Shown: piece after piece, positions 12,488-22,993 of the stretch
How the letters are laid out: each line of letters begins with the position of its first letter
Position numbering within the stretch: the first letter of the stretch is position 1
Assembly: GCA_964059195.1 (NCBI GenBank)
Contig: CAXKWD010000007.1
Location: 57,413,163 to 57,477,162 of the forward strand
Source: Ectobius pallidus
Lineage: Eukaryota > Arthropoda > Insecta > Blattodea > Ectobiidae
DNA length: 64,000 nucleotides
Reading direction: 5' to 3'
The notes under the pieces: model-generated
Database searches by the model: none
What the model was told of the DNA's origin: nothing
What the model saw: the letters and a program-made list of their open reading frames with translations, nothing else
Position numbers and translations under genes: made by a program

Positions 12488-13384
12488 TTAGTTAGCTTCT
12501 GTTAATTCCAACGTCAGACATTTCCTTTCCAAGAAATCAATTAAATTATCTAATGTCGGAATATCAGAGGAGGCAAATTTATTTTCCCATTCACTTCTAT
12601 GATTAACTTTGACTTTATTCAAATTTAATTCCTGCAACAAGATTTCATGAAGTGGAATCTCCGCTTCCAAATTCTCAATGGCACTAAGATTGGATTTTAC
12701 CTCATTTATCAATTTGCGGTAGTCACTTGAAGTACCACTACTACAACTATGAAGATTGAGCAACTGTTTCACATGCTGCGAAACAATCAACCGTTTATTA
12801 TTGTATCTTTCATCAATCAAATTCCAAGCAACCGAAAAGTTACTATCACAAATAGCTAAGTTACTTAATAAATCTTTGGGTTCACCTTGAAGTGAAGACA
12901 GCAAATAATGCAACCTTTGCACATTATCGATGCAAGTATTGTTGATAACTAAGCTTTCAAATGTGTTTTTAAATGTCAAATATTTTGTCAAATCTCCCTT
13001 GAAACAAGGTAATTCTATGGGTGGAAGTTTCAAATTACTACTGCTTCGAGTGGAGTTATTTGAAGTGACAGAAGCATTACTAGGACTTGTGGGTATTTCC
13101 CCAGCATCAATCAGGTCTTGAATTCTACCGAATATTGCATGATATCTATTTTCAAATTCCTCATGCTCTTCAAAATGAGCTTCACTAGCTTTTGAATCTA
13201 ACTGACATTCTAAATATTCCCTAACATCATTAAATTCTTTCCAAGTTTCCGACAATGCATTTTGCCTGGATATCAATTCATTGCCAGAGATATCCTCACG
13301 GTTCAAGAACTTTTCAAGATGAGTTAGTGATCTTTTTAGTAAGCCACGTTTTTGAATAGCCTTTGCTTCCGATTCAAACGACAT
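12488..13384 (-). pseudogene. gag: BEL gag N-terminal part (DUF1759-type)
   Basis: The 298-codon frame starts with ATG at 13384. Its core, LKLPPIELPCFKGDLTKY followed by FKNTFESLV and LHYLLSSLQGEPKDLL, is the DUF1759 signature found at the start of BEL polyproteins. A short coiled-coil-like segment precedes it. It ends at TAA (12488-12490), in the same frame as the knuckle and protease region, so gag and pol were probably one open frame. Confidence 0.92.
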
Positions 13385-14286
13385 GATGAATAATATGACA
13401 ATTGATTATTATCAATGAAAAAACAATTTTCTATGGAATGTACAACAGCGCAATAGCGAACAATTGAATATTTAATGCATTCAAGTCCGTCAAACAAGAT
13501 TAACAAGCAAGTCAGAACTTATTTGTTTCAGTGTTAGAAGTAGGTTTTAGGATTTCAGACAGGATGTCTACCCTAGTCAAGTTAGGACAAGCAAGAAAAA
13601 AATGGAACAAACTTACAGTTGGTTGAATTATTGTATCACTAATGGTAACATCAGACAGCTCCATGAAGTCGTAGATTTTGTCCAAGATGTCTGGCAAGAT
13701 TCCCAGAGCGTGACGTCATCTGCGATGTAATATTGCTGAATGTGTTTTCAAATTAACCTTCAAAGTACCAATAATTCAATTACAATCACTGATGTTACAG
13801 CTCACAAAGTTTGAAATTATTCTTCAACGGGTACAGTTCCACAGTTTGCTAACCCTTCTGTGCTGCGACACGTTTTTTAACAATGCAATGATGATGCAAC
13901 ACTTCACCGTGTTATAGTTCTATGTATTAATATTTGTTCGTAATTGTCTATTTTATGCACAAATAATACAAGAATTTTCAAGTGCAATATCTTCTTATTA
14001 TTTATATTACACACAAGTAATATCAAAATTCAATCACACACGTGGTGTCAATGTTCAATTACAATTACTGTTTGCAGATATTTCCCGCGTTTCAAACAAG
14101 GTAGACGCTAGCTTATGGCGGCAACACAGCTTGCAACACAATGTCGTAACGTTCCAGTACAATCTAATTTGCAATATGCAAATTTTCACAATCACAATCA
14201 ATGTTCCAAGTTGCACAAATTTCCAATCACGGCGTGAGATCCAAGTTTGCACAAATTCCCATCACGGCCGGCAGGACCAAGGTTTA
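13385..14286 (-). other. BEL 5' leader with putative primer-binding site
   Basis: This 900-base untranslated leader lies between the 5' LTR and gag. On the minus strand TGGTCCTGCCGGCC starts about 7 bases from the LTR (plus coordinates 14266-14279) and may pair with a tRNA 3' end. Near it a 25-30 base unit, built on AAGTTTGCACAAATT and ATCACGG, is duplicated in tandem. A 61-codon frame at 13512-13697 has no recognisable relative and may be chance. Confidence 0.7.
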
Positions 14287-14653
14287 TCTTGTGTTCAGAG
14301 ACAAGTTTGCAATTTGAGTGGACTGTATAATGGTGGCTGTGATGTCGGCCCAAGAATACAAGGTTGGCTTTCTTCACACAAGTTAAACACAACACAATTA
14401 GTCAAACAAACAAGTCCTCTAGTTGATTTATTTATACAAACGTGAATATTTTACATGCAATAGTAGTGAACATAAATAGATGATGGTGAATTACTGTGAA
14501 ACTAGTCTAACTTCAATACAAGCCAGCGCACCATTCTGCACTGGTAACTAGCAGTTCGCCATGTTGTCTTCTCCACAAGAGTTCCCAGTACTAACATGCA
14601 ACACGAAAGATACTACCACGCAGGGTAGCCAACTTAGGGAAAAAGTCTCAACA
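14287..14653 (-). repeat. BEL 5' LTR
   Basis: It is 367 bp, like its partner at 7788-8154. Its plus-strand start reads TCTTG instead of TGTTG, a single substitution in the terminal inverted motif. It is followed by the ACCGC duplication. Confidence 0.95.
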
Positions 14654-14658
14654 ACCGC

Positions 14659-15293
14659 TGTTTAATAGGCTCTGCACCAGCCTTAAGCCTAATTTTATGC
14701 TTCACTACAGATGTACTCCTCAGTCCACCTACATCATCACCCGTAGCACATTCTTTTAACAAGTTCATAACCCCATTTATTTGTCCTTTTTGCTTTGTGT
14801 CAAGTTCATGCACAGCAGCGACATCTGCAAATTCCCACGCTTGCTGCTTCAAATTAACACTAATGTTAGCTGCCTTCCAAAAGTAGACTCCCAATATAAA
14901 CTCATGAGGTATGGAAGGGGCTACTAAAACCTTCAATCTTATTTCCCTTGCCTTCAAAACTAACGTTAACTCAACCTCTCCTTCAACTTCAAGCTGCTGT
15001 TTATTTGCTGTAATTAAAGAGATATTCTGAGCAGGCATGACTTCCAAGTTTAATCTTTTCACCAACTCCAATCCACCCTTGCCCATAATGGATCTTGTGG
15101 AGCCTGAATCAAGAAGACATGTATATCCCATATCTCCTATTTCAATATCTATGTGAGGCCTATCATCATTGTGTGGGTTTACAAAAATATATTCACTCCT
15201 ACGTGTTTGCCTTACTTTCTTCAACCACTGAGACCATTGCCGATTTGAGGTCATTTCAGAACTTGTCCTCAGAGACTGTCGACCTCCTCTCAT
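14659..15293 (-). pseudogene. pol: Gypsy pol, 5' part: aspartic protease and start of RT
   Basis: The frame opens with ATG at 15293, overlapping the gag stop as ATGA, the usual -1 arrangement for Gag-Pol expression. The retropepsin active site reads LLDSGSTRS and the flap-side motif EFILGVYFW; both fit Gypsy proteases. The piece ends with the typical pre-RT segment GAEPIKQR, after which the frame runs into BEL LTR sequence. The remaining pol lies beyond the BEL element at 5565-7787. The reading continues artificially to 14634 only because the LTR happens to be open. Confidence 0.9.
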
Positions 15294-16575
15294 TCTCTGG
15301 GTTTCTCGTTTTTTTTATTTCTGAAATCTGCTGTCTCCTTAACCTCACAGTTTCTTGCGAAGTGCCCAAACTGTCCACACTTGAAACATGTTATTCCACC
15401 CTCTTCCTTTAGGTTGATAGAACAATTTCTCATACTGTGACCTATGGATCCACATTTCCAACATCTTCCAACGTTCACTCTTCTACCATCCTCTTTCACT
15501 ATCTGCTGAGGCTTCCATGTCTGGTCTGTCGTTAATCCCGATACCCTTGTAGACTGGATCCTTGCCTTAACTGCTTCTGCTCTCCTACCCACCTTTCTCA
15601 ATGTCTCCAAATCAGTTATATCAGTCATCCATAACTTGTCTTGTAAGTATTGATTCAAATTTCCTCTTATTATCTTGAGCTTCTCAGTATCTGACATAGG
15701 TTCCTCCAACCTAGACCACAGCCCCTCCATTACTGCAAGATATAAATCTATGGGTGCACAATCACTTTGTTTACGATCACGTATCTCACGCAATAACTTC
15801 TCTTCATATTCAGCATCCTCAAACACTAGTTTCAGTTCAGTTTTTAATTCTTTCCATGTGTTCAGACGTTTCCTAGCAGAGCGATACCAATTTAAAGCCT
15901 GATCTTCAAATAGATCAATGGCTGAGTCATAAACTTCCTTTTCTGTGAGTCCTCTAGCCATTGTAAGATCTTCTACTCTTTCCAAAAACTCTCCAACAGA
16001 TTTCTTGTCCTTGAATCCTGAGTATTTTAATCCCCACTTATACACAGGTACAGCTTTGACAGTACCTAACCTTACTTTCTCAGTCGGTACTATTGCTGTT
16101 TGCTCAGAGGATTCCCTTACCCTGTCTGTTAGGTTCACGTTTACTCCAATAGCTCTCCTGTCCTCTTCTTCTTCAGTATCTATAGCCACTTGAGAGTCTA
16201 TATTCTTTAAGAAGTCTTCTATTCCCATTATTAACTCTGCAACCTTACCCTCTATGTCAATATTGATTGAGCCGTTAATAACCACTGCAATCTCTGTTGT
16301 ATATGCCATAATCTGCTTTCCAATCGCGCTAGAGATCTGACTCCCATCTCCGGAAGTCGTTCACGGCATTGGAAAATTTCCTCAAGTTTTTCTTCACACA
16401 ATTCAAGTTCTCTGTTTGCGTCTAACTTCTGTAACTCCGAGATGTTAATCTTAATATTTTCATCCAATGCCTTCCTCAACACCTTCCTATTCTTTGTCAA
16501 ATCTGCACCAATATTCATACCTCTCACTTTCAACTCATACTCGACCTCATCCTTCCTCAGATCATATGAATCCAT
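15290..16575 (-). pseudogene. gag: Gypsy gag
   Basis: The likely start is the methionine of MDSYDLRKDEVEYELKVRG at 16575, a SAP-like opening found in many arthropod Gypsy gags. A capsid-like middle follows (GLKYSGFKDKKSVGEFLERV, EDQALNWYRS). Two CCHC knuckles close the protein, CWKCGSIGHSMRNC and CFKCGQFGHFARNC, which bind genomic RNA. The frame changes between about 16310 and 16255, so N-terminal and capsid parts lie in different frames. Gag ends at 15290 in the ATGA overlap with pol. Confidence 0.88.
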
Positions 16576-16667
16576 GATGGAAACTGAAAGTTGCTGACTA
16601 GATTGGAAATACTGAGTCAAATGTTCAATTCCTGCTATCTTTCAGCAAGTAATAATTCCCAGTCGGG

Positions 16668-16687
16668 GCCCCACGCTATGGGCGCCA
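16668..16687 (-). promoter_or_regulatory. Gypsy tRNA primer-binding site
   Basis: On the minus strand the sequence TGGCGCCCATAGCGTGGGGC starts 6 bases after the 5' LTR. The TGG opening pairs with a tRNA CCA end, and TGGCGCC is a common insect Gypsy primer-binding start. I did not identify the tRNA. Confidence 0.75.
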
Positions 16688-16693
16688 ATCGTT

Positions 16694-16950
16694 TGCCACG
16701 TGCTTCCTCAAGTGATGTGGCAACTTACTACTGTTGTAGGCCTGGGCTATGCAAATCAGTCGAGAAGGGGGTGGGTTCCTGAATTTGTCAACATCAGGTA
16801 GTTGTTTGGACGCCAGGTTGTCGGGATTAACATAAGCGGAAGAGATGTGACAACCAACAAACTCAACCATAAGAAGAAAATAAGGTTGTATTGATCATTC
16901 ATGGTATCACAATATATATACAGTTCAAAATAAAGAAAATGTTTTGAATT
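16694..16950 (-). repeat. Gypsy 5' LTR
   Basis: This 257-bp copy is 98-99% identical to the left LTR. On the minus strand it should carry the element's promoter and R region, but I cannot place a start site. Its outer edge meets ATGATCATAA. No duplication matching the left flank (ACAATG) is convincing. Confidence 0.92.
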
Positions 16951-18202
16951 ATGATCATAAGTCAATAAATTAATTGTCCTCTTCTTAATTGCAAGACATT
17001 AACACCTAACCCTTCTATTTCCAGCAAGTCCTCACTAATTTGTATGTTTATCACAATAGAAATGCTTTCTTCCATTAATTTGTACATTTATCACATGGAA
17101 AATGCTTTCTTCCATTAATTTGTACACTCTTCTTAATTTGTACACTTGTCACAACGAAACTGCTTTTTCCCATCAATTTGTACATTTATCCCAAGGAAAA
17201 TGCTTTCTTCCATTCGTTTGTATCTGAAGAAAGAAAACTGTACAGCACAATCTTGTCTGTTCCACAAAAAAGAAACTGAGTCTTCTTCAAAACTATCACT
17301 GTTAATACAATAGTCTCCTGTGCCTTACAGAGAGCCAATACACAAGAATCAATAGCTTTTGCTTGTCTAGAAACTAAAAACAATATAAATCTCTCTCTTC
17401 ACTACTGCACTGAACCAAACGAAATGAATTTCTTCATTGAAATATCGGAGCGAAAAACACATAATCCAGTCACCGTTCTCCTTTAGCAGTCTGTCCAATC
17501 TCTGGTACTTTTAGATTTCTTTCTAATTTCTTCCTAACTGACAAGTTTAAACAACAGCAAATTTACTCCATATTTAACATATTCAACACAAAAAAACTCC
17601 ATGCTCTTTACATCGGATCCCACAAATAAGTAACTTCTCGAAACTTCTAGGACAGATATCCAATCTGTACTCCGTCCAGGCACAATGTAAGCTCTACATT
17701 CTCTTCTTGACAGAGAGTTTCTCCATTTCTTTCCACAGGATGAAAAACACCCGATTACCATATACCTATACACTTTACCAACTTCTGTCCCTCCTTCCAG
17801 CGCCCTTTCTGTCTCACGTCCTCCCATCAACTGGCTCCATTCAAAAACTTCCCCACTAACCCCCTTTGGGCTCCATAGTCCTTCCTTCCAGAGCCCTCTC
17901 GATACCATACTTGACCATTTGTCACTCACAATTATCACGTGACAAATGCAATCACTACTACTGCATTTCTGAGAAGTATAGATGTTTTAAAGTTATACTG
18001 AAAATATTTGCAGTTTATCACATTTCATCTTAACTCGTTATGGTTTGAATAAATACATTTTCATAATTTAAATTCTCAAAAAGTATCATTATAATGCAAA
18101 ATTTACAAAATATGATATCAAACTTTAAAATTTGTTTAATATGTACACAAATATGCAAAAAATGACCTAAGTATGCATATTCATATTAAATATCCTACAA
18201 TA
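16951..18202. other. Right-hand portion of the split hAT element, with short degenerate tandem repeats
   Basis: No transposase sequence is visible here. From about 17028 to 17225 a unit containing AATTTGTACATTTATCAC and TGCTTTCTTCCATT recurs four to five times with spacing of 55-70 bases. The far right end (18100-18202) is AT-rich and holds ATGACCTAA, which also occurs near the left end at about 4405. Such subterminal motifs could be transposase-binding sites, by inference. Confidence 0.45.
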
Positions 18203-18210
18203 GTTGAAAA

Positions 18211-18787
18211 TTTTCTAAATAAGCAGTTGTATGCACAATAAAAGCCGTTCCATTTTCACCAGGATGCTTGGAATAGGGTTTAAATTAGTCAGAAACCTGA
18301 AATAATGCAAAGGGGAAAAATATGATATGTCATAGAAATCCGCCCCTAATTGTGATCATAGACTTTCAAACCTTGCCATGGCCTTTAATAAGGCTCTCGT
18401 GTATCTCCACTTGGGATAGTCTTCTGTATACATAGCAATGCTTTTCTGTTGCAGTTTGCTTTATGAGATAACTGTATAATTTTTATAGTTCTCATAAACT
18501 TTTTGCCTTTAATTTAAAACACCACATATCATTACCTAATGTTCTACATGCGGATAAAATTACAAATATTATAATACAATATGTGTCAATTGCAATTGCT
18601 AAGAGACTATTTAGTGTCTATATTTATTTACTTATTTATTTATTGCGTTTAGTGTTCATACATAATATGATGTGAGACATTAAATTGCATACAGACACGA
18701 AGCAAACCCACAAGAACAAATAACTAAATAAAATAAGATAAATTTAATTGTTAACATTCTATTTTAAGAAAATTGTAGATTGCACAC
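18211..18787. other. Spacer between the two large nests
   Basis: AT-rich sequence with a short (TTTA)n-like stretch near 18617-18645. No gene or element end was recognised. Confidence 0.5.
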
Positions 18788-19164
18788 ATAGGGTGGCGTG
18801 CACCAAACTCATACCGTTTACTCATTTAGTAAACCTTACTTCTTTTGTTCTAACTACTTTAGTAAGCTACTCTTTTAGTAATGTACTCTTTTTGTAAGGG
18901 TGGCGTGCACCAACCAGGAGTAAACTAAACTCGGCGGCTTTCAACCTAGAGTAATGTGCTAAAGAAGTAAATATTTTATTTACTCCTAGAGTAAATGAAC
19001 TTACTCCACTAGTGGTGGAAAGCACCAACATGGAGTACGTTACTAACATAGTAAGTTGTGGAGTAATAAGGCCAAAGTTTATTCCTAATCAGGGGGTAGA
19101 GTAAAGTTGTTTAGTAAGTGTGTTCTGTGGCATTTGCGTTAGTTATTAGTTACATATCACATTA

Positions 19165-20402
19165 GGCCCAGTTTCGCCAAACTGGAGTAACGTTTTACAC
19201 GAGAGTAAGTACGGACTTAATCTCGAGTAACCGTTCAAATCGTTTCACCACATAGTTACACGCGAGTAACTAGGTTAATCGAGATTAATATTTACACGGT
19301 CAAATTTCAGCGAGTAACTTCCCTTAATCTTGGAGTAGCAACACATCCGACACTAATACACCATTATGGCTTGTAGGTTGAGGAATTTTGAGTTTGAAGA
19401 TGAATCTTCAAGTGAAGATGAAGACAATAATCACAGAATACGACGGCCGAGATGGTTGCGAGATAGGAATGATTGGCTCCAGAATTATGACGAAAGGGAC
19501 TTCGTGACGCGTTTTAGACTGTCCAAAGCTTCTGCGCGTTCTTTCTTAGCCAGTTCGGACTTCTTTACTTCCGTTTCTCCTGCTTGCTACTTGCATTTTT
19601 TGCTTCCATATCCATTTTTAAGTTTGTTTATGTGTTTATGTTTGTATGTCAACTGTCACTGCACACTATCGTCTGTTCATACAAATGTTGGTCACGGCAT
19701 TGTTGATTCACATGTTTCAGTATGAGAAATTGCAGGATCAGCACCATCATGGAATAAATCCCCGTGTAACTACTCGAGATTATATTTATCCACATGAAAG
19801 TGTGGTGAAACCACTGCCTTCTAAACTATATTAATCGTGTATACACTGCCTGTCCTATACGGCTAATTTTGCGTACTCGGCGACATTACAGATGGCAGCA
19901 TCTTTCACACCCAGACTGCTTCTTGTTTTTTTGCTACGACATTGTTGATTATGTAGTGCTGTCACCGCCGTCTCATAATCACTGCCTTCTAAACTGTATT
20001 ACTCCTCGAGACGGCGGTGCTCATAATATAGTCTATCAATGCGTCTAATTAATTTACATTTATTTTAATTATTGCTCCAAAATTCCATTTCAAGGTAAGT
20101 GTCATATACTGGAATAATATTACGTTCTAAACAAATAACACAAGTATCTGAGTCTGTTTAATGCTTATTTTGATTAGTGATTGCTGCAATCTGGGTGTGA
20201 ACTGTGTCGCCTCTACTGGATAAATTAGGCAATTTAACAAAACTCTGAACTCCATGTTAAAATAAAGCATAGGACAGGCAGTGTAATTCTCGAGACGGCG
20301 GTGGGTGAAACACAATTGGGTTGTCTGAGATTAATTTCGAAGGGTAACTTTTACTCGAGTTTAACTACTCGACATTTTAATCTCATCTGGTGAAACCAGC
20401 CC
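19165..20402 (+). mobile_element. Inner PIF/Harbinger-like element (1.24 kb)
   Basis: The left end GGCCCAGTTTCGCCA and the right end TGGTGAAACCAGCCC are imperfect inverted copies. TTA precedes the left end and TAA follows the right end, close to the TWA target typical of PIF/Harbinger but not an exact match. Both subterminal regions carry CGAGTAA/TTACTCGAG motifs. It holds the N-terminal piece of a HARBI1-like transposase distinct from the one outside it. Confidence 0.6.
19366..19560 (+). pseudogene. HARBI1-like transposase N-terminus (inner element)
   Basis: Starting at ATG 19366, an acidic stretch (FEDESSSEDEDNN) is followed by RRPRWLRDRNDWLQNYDER and FVTRFRLSKASARSFL. That order, basic RRPR-type segment then an RFRLSK helix, is the usual start of PIF/Harbinger transposases. 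After about residue 65 similarity is lost and the frame runs into unrelated sequence. The catalytic domain is missing. Confidence 0.6.
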
Positions 20403-20479
20403 TAAATGGATTATATAGATCATACTGAGGATAAATTATTGAGATGAAGGTGGTATACCAAGAATGAGAGTAGTTAAGA

Positions 20480-21070
20480 AGAGGAGAGACCATTTTCATT
20501 GTACAGTGCCCACGAATACAGACAAAGGTTTGGGTTCCATAAGAAATATACAGAAACGCTGCTTGATATGGTGGAACCATTTCGACACAATTCTGACAGG
20601 AACTCCGCTCTATCCCGAAGACTACAATATCTTTGTGGACTGCGAATCTCTCTTACAGGTGTTTTTAAAATTGTGGCAGGGGATTTAACTAATATTAATC
20701 GAACTAACCTAGTAGGGAATTTAATAACGAAAATAAATAAGCTCATAAGTCCTTACATGAAATACCGTATTGTAGAAACGTTTGGCGTTTGGAAGAAGCG
20801 TCAGATTCTCACTACATCCATGAGTTTCAGCCAGTCAAATGAGGAAATATCATTGCTGAGAGCGGTCCAACTAGGAAGACGTCCACCAAAGGTGAGGGGG
20901 AGAGTGAGTAGAATGGACGTTTGCATTGCAGGGTACCAAGAGTGCATGTGCGTTCAAATATCTTCCTAGCTGGAGAGCCCTTTAGACGCTGCAGTTCTCC
21001 ATAATTTTGGGTTAGAAAACGACGATGTATTTCAAGCTACTCCTATGGATGCAGCTATCGGCGAGGTATA
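20480..21070 (+). pseudogene. HARBI1-like transposase relic (outer element)
   Basis: The frame at 20499-20969 contains YRQRFGFHKKYTETLLDMVE, then LSRRLQYLCGLRISLTGVF and KIVAGDLTNINRTNLVGNL. This matches the N-terminal third of Harbinger transposases, ending in the helix-turn-helix-like region (FQ.VVGDL in typical members). A second frame from about 20975 to 21070 reads LDAAVLHNFGLENDDVFQ. Its RFGF position is homologous to RFRL in the fragment at 19366, so these are two different transposases rather than two halves of one. The DDE residues are not seen. Confidence 0.6.
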
Positions 21071-21237
21071 GTATATTCCAATAATTGAAAGCCTCCGTTC
21101 TTGGAGCTACCCAGATAACTCTTCCCCCATACTACTTAACCATAGAGATTACTGAACAATAGGTGATTCTCATTATTAAACGATTAAATGTAATTATTAT
21201 AATTTTATTATATTACACTTCTATAGCTTAAGTGAAG

Positions 21238-21548
21238 GACCGCCGGCGTGGTCTTGTGGTTAGCGTCGCTGACTACAGATCCGTCGGCCCGGGTTCGATC
21301 CCCGGTACCTCCGGATTTTTCTGAGTTAGGGAGGTCTGCACTCAGCTTCGTGATTCAAATTGAGGAGCTACTTGATAGAGAAGTAGCGGCTCCGGTCATG
21401 GAAACCACCATTAACGGCCGTGGGTGTCGGCATGCTGGCTACCTGTTTCCCAATCCTGCCATCTTCCTATAGGTAGATGACGCAGCGGTCGGGTGGTAGG
21501 CCTTGTCCCTTCGGGGATGTCGAGCCACGGAGTTAGTTAGTTGGTTAC
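21238..21548 (+). mobile_element. tRNA-derived SINE
   Basis: The head holds an RNA polymerase III A-box-like stretch (GTGGTTAGCGTCG) and a clear B box, GGTTCGATCCC at about 21292-21302. The body is unrelated to tRNA and the tail is AGTTAGTTAGTTGGTTA. Flanking duplications are unclear, so the ends are approximate. Confidence 0.72.
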
Positions 21549-21659
21549 CTTAACTTAAAGCACAACATTGTGAATGCCAGAATAATAATAATAATAATTA
21601 TAAGAGCTAAAAGTTCAATAGTTGCACCCGCAGTGTTATTGTACAGTGCGTCTTTCGAG

Positions 21660-22385
21660 CGGCCGAACCGTCGCGCGGCGGCACCGGACTGGGTGAGGCT
21701 TGGCGCATCTTCCGTCATTGTAACAGGTAAACGACCGGCAAGTCATGGGTACGGAAGACTAACTACTGTACTAACTTACATTAGGCTTACCTGCATCACA
21801 ACAGATGTTGAAATTGATGACCTTGAAAGCGAACACATTTTCTATATTTCCGAAAACAATTCTGGTTTACTCGCAAAAGTTCATGTTTACTGATTGCCTG
21901 TATTTCTCTCGTGATGCTGTCCTTCAATTCTTGTAACGTGTGCGGATTTGATGCATACACTTTATTCTTTAACGTTCCCCATAAATAAAAATCGCATGGC
22001 GCCAGGTCAGGGGAACGAGATTGCCACAATCCTCGACTAATTATTCTGTCACCATACACCATACAATTCATGCATAGAATTTTCAGCAGTGTGCGCTGTA
22101 GCTGGATCCTGCTGAAACCAGCCACACAATCTTTCATTTCTTGTTAGTAGCGGAAAAAATATTTAAAATAGAATTTACATAAACGTGTGAATCAACTGTT
22201 GTGTCGTAAAATATGGGACCGATAATTCTAAGATCACTCACTGCGCACCAAACCCCAACTTTTGCAGCGTGGTGAGGAACTTCATGAATCATATGTTTGA
22301 GAGTAAATATAGCAGATGCTACAGGTCTATATAGTATACTGCTAACTATTTTAATTAACCCTGTGTACAGGAAAGTGGGAAGCAT
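21660..22385 (-). pseudogene. Mariner-family (Tc1/mariner) transposase relic
   Basis: Reading right to left on the minus strand, VWCAVSDLRIIGPIFYD is followed by FQQDPATAHTA (other frame) and RSPDLAPCDFYLWGTLKN. These are the three DDE blocks of the arthropod mariner-like group, with the catalytic Asp residues in QQD and SPDL. The C-terminus runs to about 21796. At least two frame changes occur, the first at a T run near 22150. I found no terminal repeats, and the relic lies inside the Harbinger element. Confidence 0.72.
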
Positions 22386-22626
22386 TATAAACTATAAAGA
22401 AGAAAAATGCCAACATGAGTGCCGAAAGAAAATTTTAAGGAGGGGCACTGGAGGTTGAAGCAGCACAGGATCTAGAGAAGTAGTCACTGATGTTATTTTT
22501 AAACAGCACACCTACATAATTATTATTGGAGTTCATAGCTTGCGAAATATTGTGCCGCCATTTTTTGTTTAAATATTACATTTCTCAGCTGTAATATTAT
22601 TAGTTTTATAAGGTTATATTTTTTAA

Positions 22627-22993
22627 GTCGGCCGCGGTGGTCTAGAGGTAGCGCCTCTAGATCCGCAGGGCGCGGGATCAAACCCGGCCGCGGTCGATGG
22701 ATTTTTCCGGACGTAAAAATCCTGGGCACGGAGTCCTCCGGGAGGGACTTTAAGCTGGGGGTCCCGTGTCGTAGATTTACAGCACGTAAAAGAACTCCAA
22801 GCCTAAATTAGAGCCTCTGGACAAAATTTCTCGGCCCTTTCACGTCCAAGAAATACTTAGTTTCCAGAGGGGGGTTGCGAGGCGATGGGCTTACCACCTG
22901 TCCCTCTACCCTCTCTCGGAAAATAAGCATATCAAAATTAGTATAGGTAATGAAACCCACCTGGGGATCATAGGGTACCAGATACAGATACAG
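22627..22993 (+). mobile_element. tRNA-derived SINE with 11-bp target duplication
   Basis: The perfect duplication ATATTTTTTAA lies at 22616-22626 and 22994-23004. The head GTGGTCTAGAGGTAGCG and the B-box-like GGGATCAAACCC mark a tRNA origin. The tail is an ATACAG repeat. Length is 367 bp. Confidence 0.85.

Larger units (their letters stand above)
7788..14653 (-). mobile_element. BEL/Pao LTR retrotransposon, nearly complete
   Basis: Two 367-bp LTRs with TGTTG...CAACA ends flank a minus-strand polyprotein in the order gag, zinc knuckles, protease, RT, RNase H, integrase, which is the BEL order. A perfect 5-bp target duplication ACCGC lies at 7783-7787 and 14654-14658, the BEL/Pao length. It sits inside the Gypsy pol gene, at the boundary before the RT core. 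The polyprotein keeps one reading frame over about 1,710 codons except for two stops, so the copy is recent but inactive as sequenced. Confidence 0.96.
5332..16950 (-). mobile_element. Gypsy (Ty3-type) LTR retrotransposon, interrupted by a BEL element
   Basis: Two direct repeats of 259 and 257 bp bound a minus-strand gag-protease-RT-RNase H-integrase order, which is the Gypsy arrangement. A primer-binding site starting TGGCGCCC lies 6 bases inside the right (5') LTR, and a purine-rich tract abuts the left (3') LTR. The BEL element at 7788-14653 splits the pol gene just before the RT core. Without it the Gypsy is about 4.75 kb, a normal size for an env-less member. Gag and pol both carry frameshifts, so this copy is inactive as sequenced. 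I see no env gene and no clear target duplication. Confidence 0.93.
4377..18202 (-). mobile_element. hAT element (BED-finger type) split by nested LTR elements
   Basis: The left end reads TAGGATATATG at 4377; the right end, reverse-complemented, reads TATTGTAGGATATTTAA. The 8 bases GTTGAAAA flank both sides (4369-4376 and 18203-18210). A minus-strand BED-finger hAT transposase relic lies just inside the left end. Removing the Gypsy insertion (5332-16950) leaves about 2.2 kb, a plausible size for a decayed hAT copy. The left terminus seems to lack about 5 bases present at the right, so the pairing of ends is probable rather than proven. Confidence 0.45.

Noticed and set aside
13512..13697. Small accessory protein in the BEL leader
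   Set aside because: 61 codons, no relatives recalled, and in the leader position where chance frames are common.
5332..16950. Gypsy as an env-bearing errantivirus
   Set aside because: After integrase the frame ends inside the 3' LTR, leaving no room for env.
5328..16954. A 4-bp target duplication for the Gypsy element
   Set aside because: Left flank AATG and right flank ATGA do not match; shifting the LTR boundary gives at best 3 of 4 bases.
19366..20969. Two Harbinger pieces as one interrupted transposase
   Set aside because: Both contain the same N-terminal position (RFRLSK and RFGFHK), so they are two proteins, not two halves.
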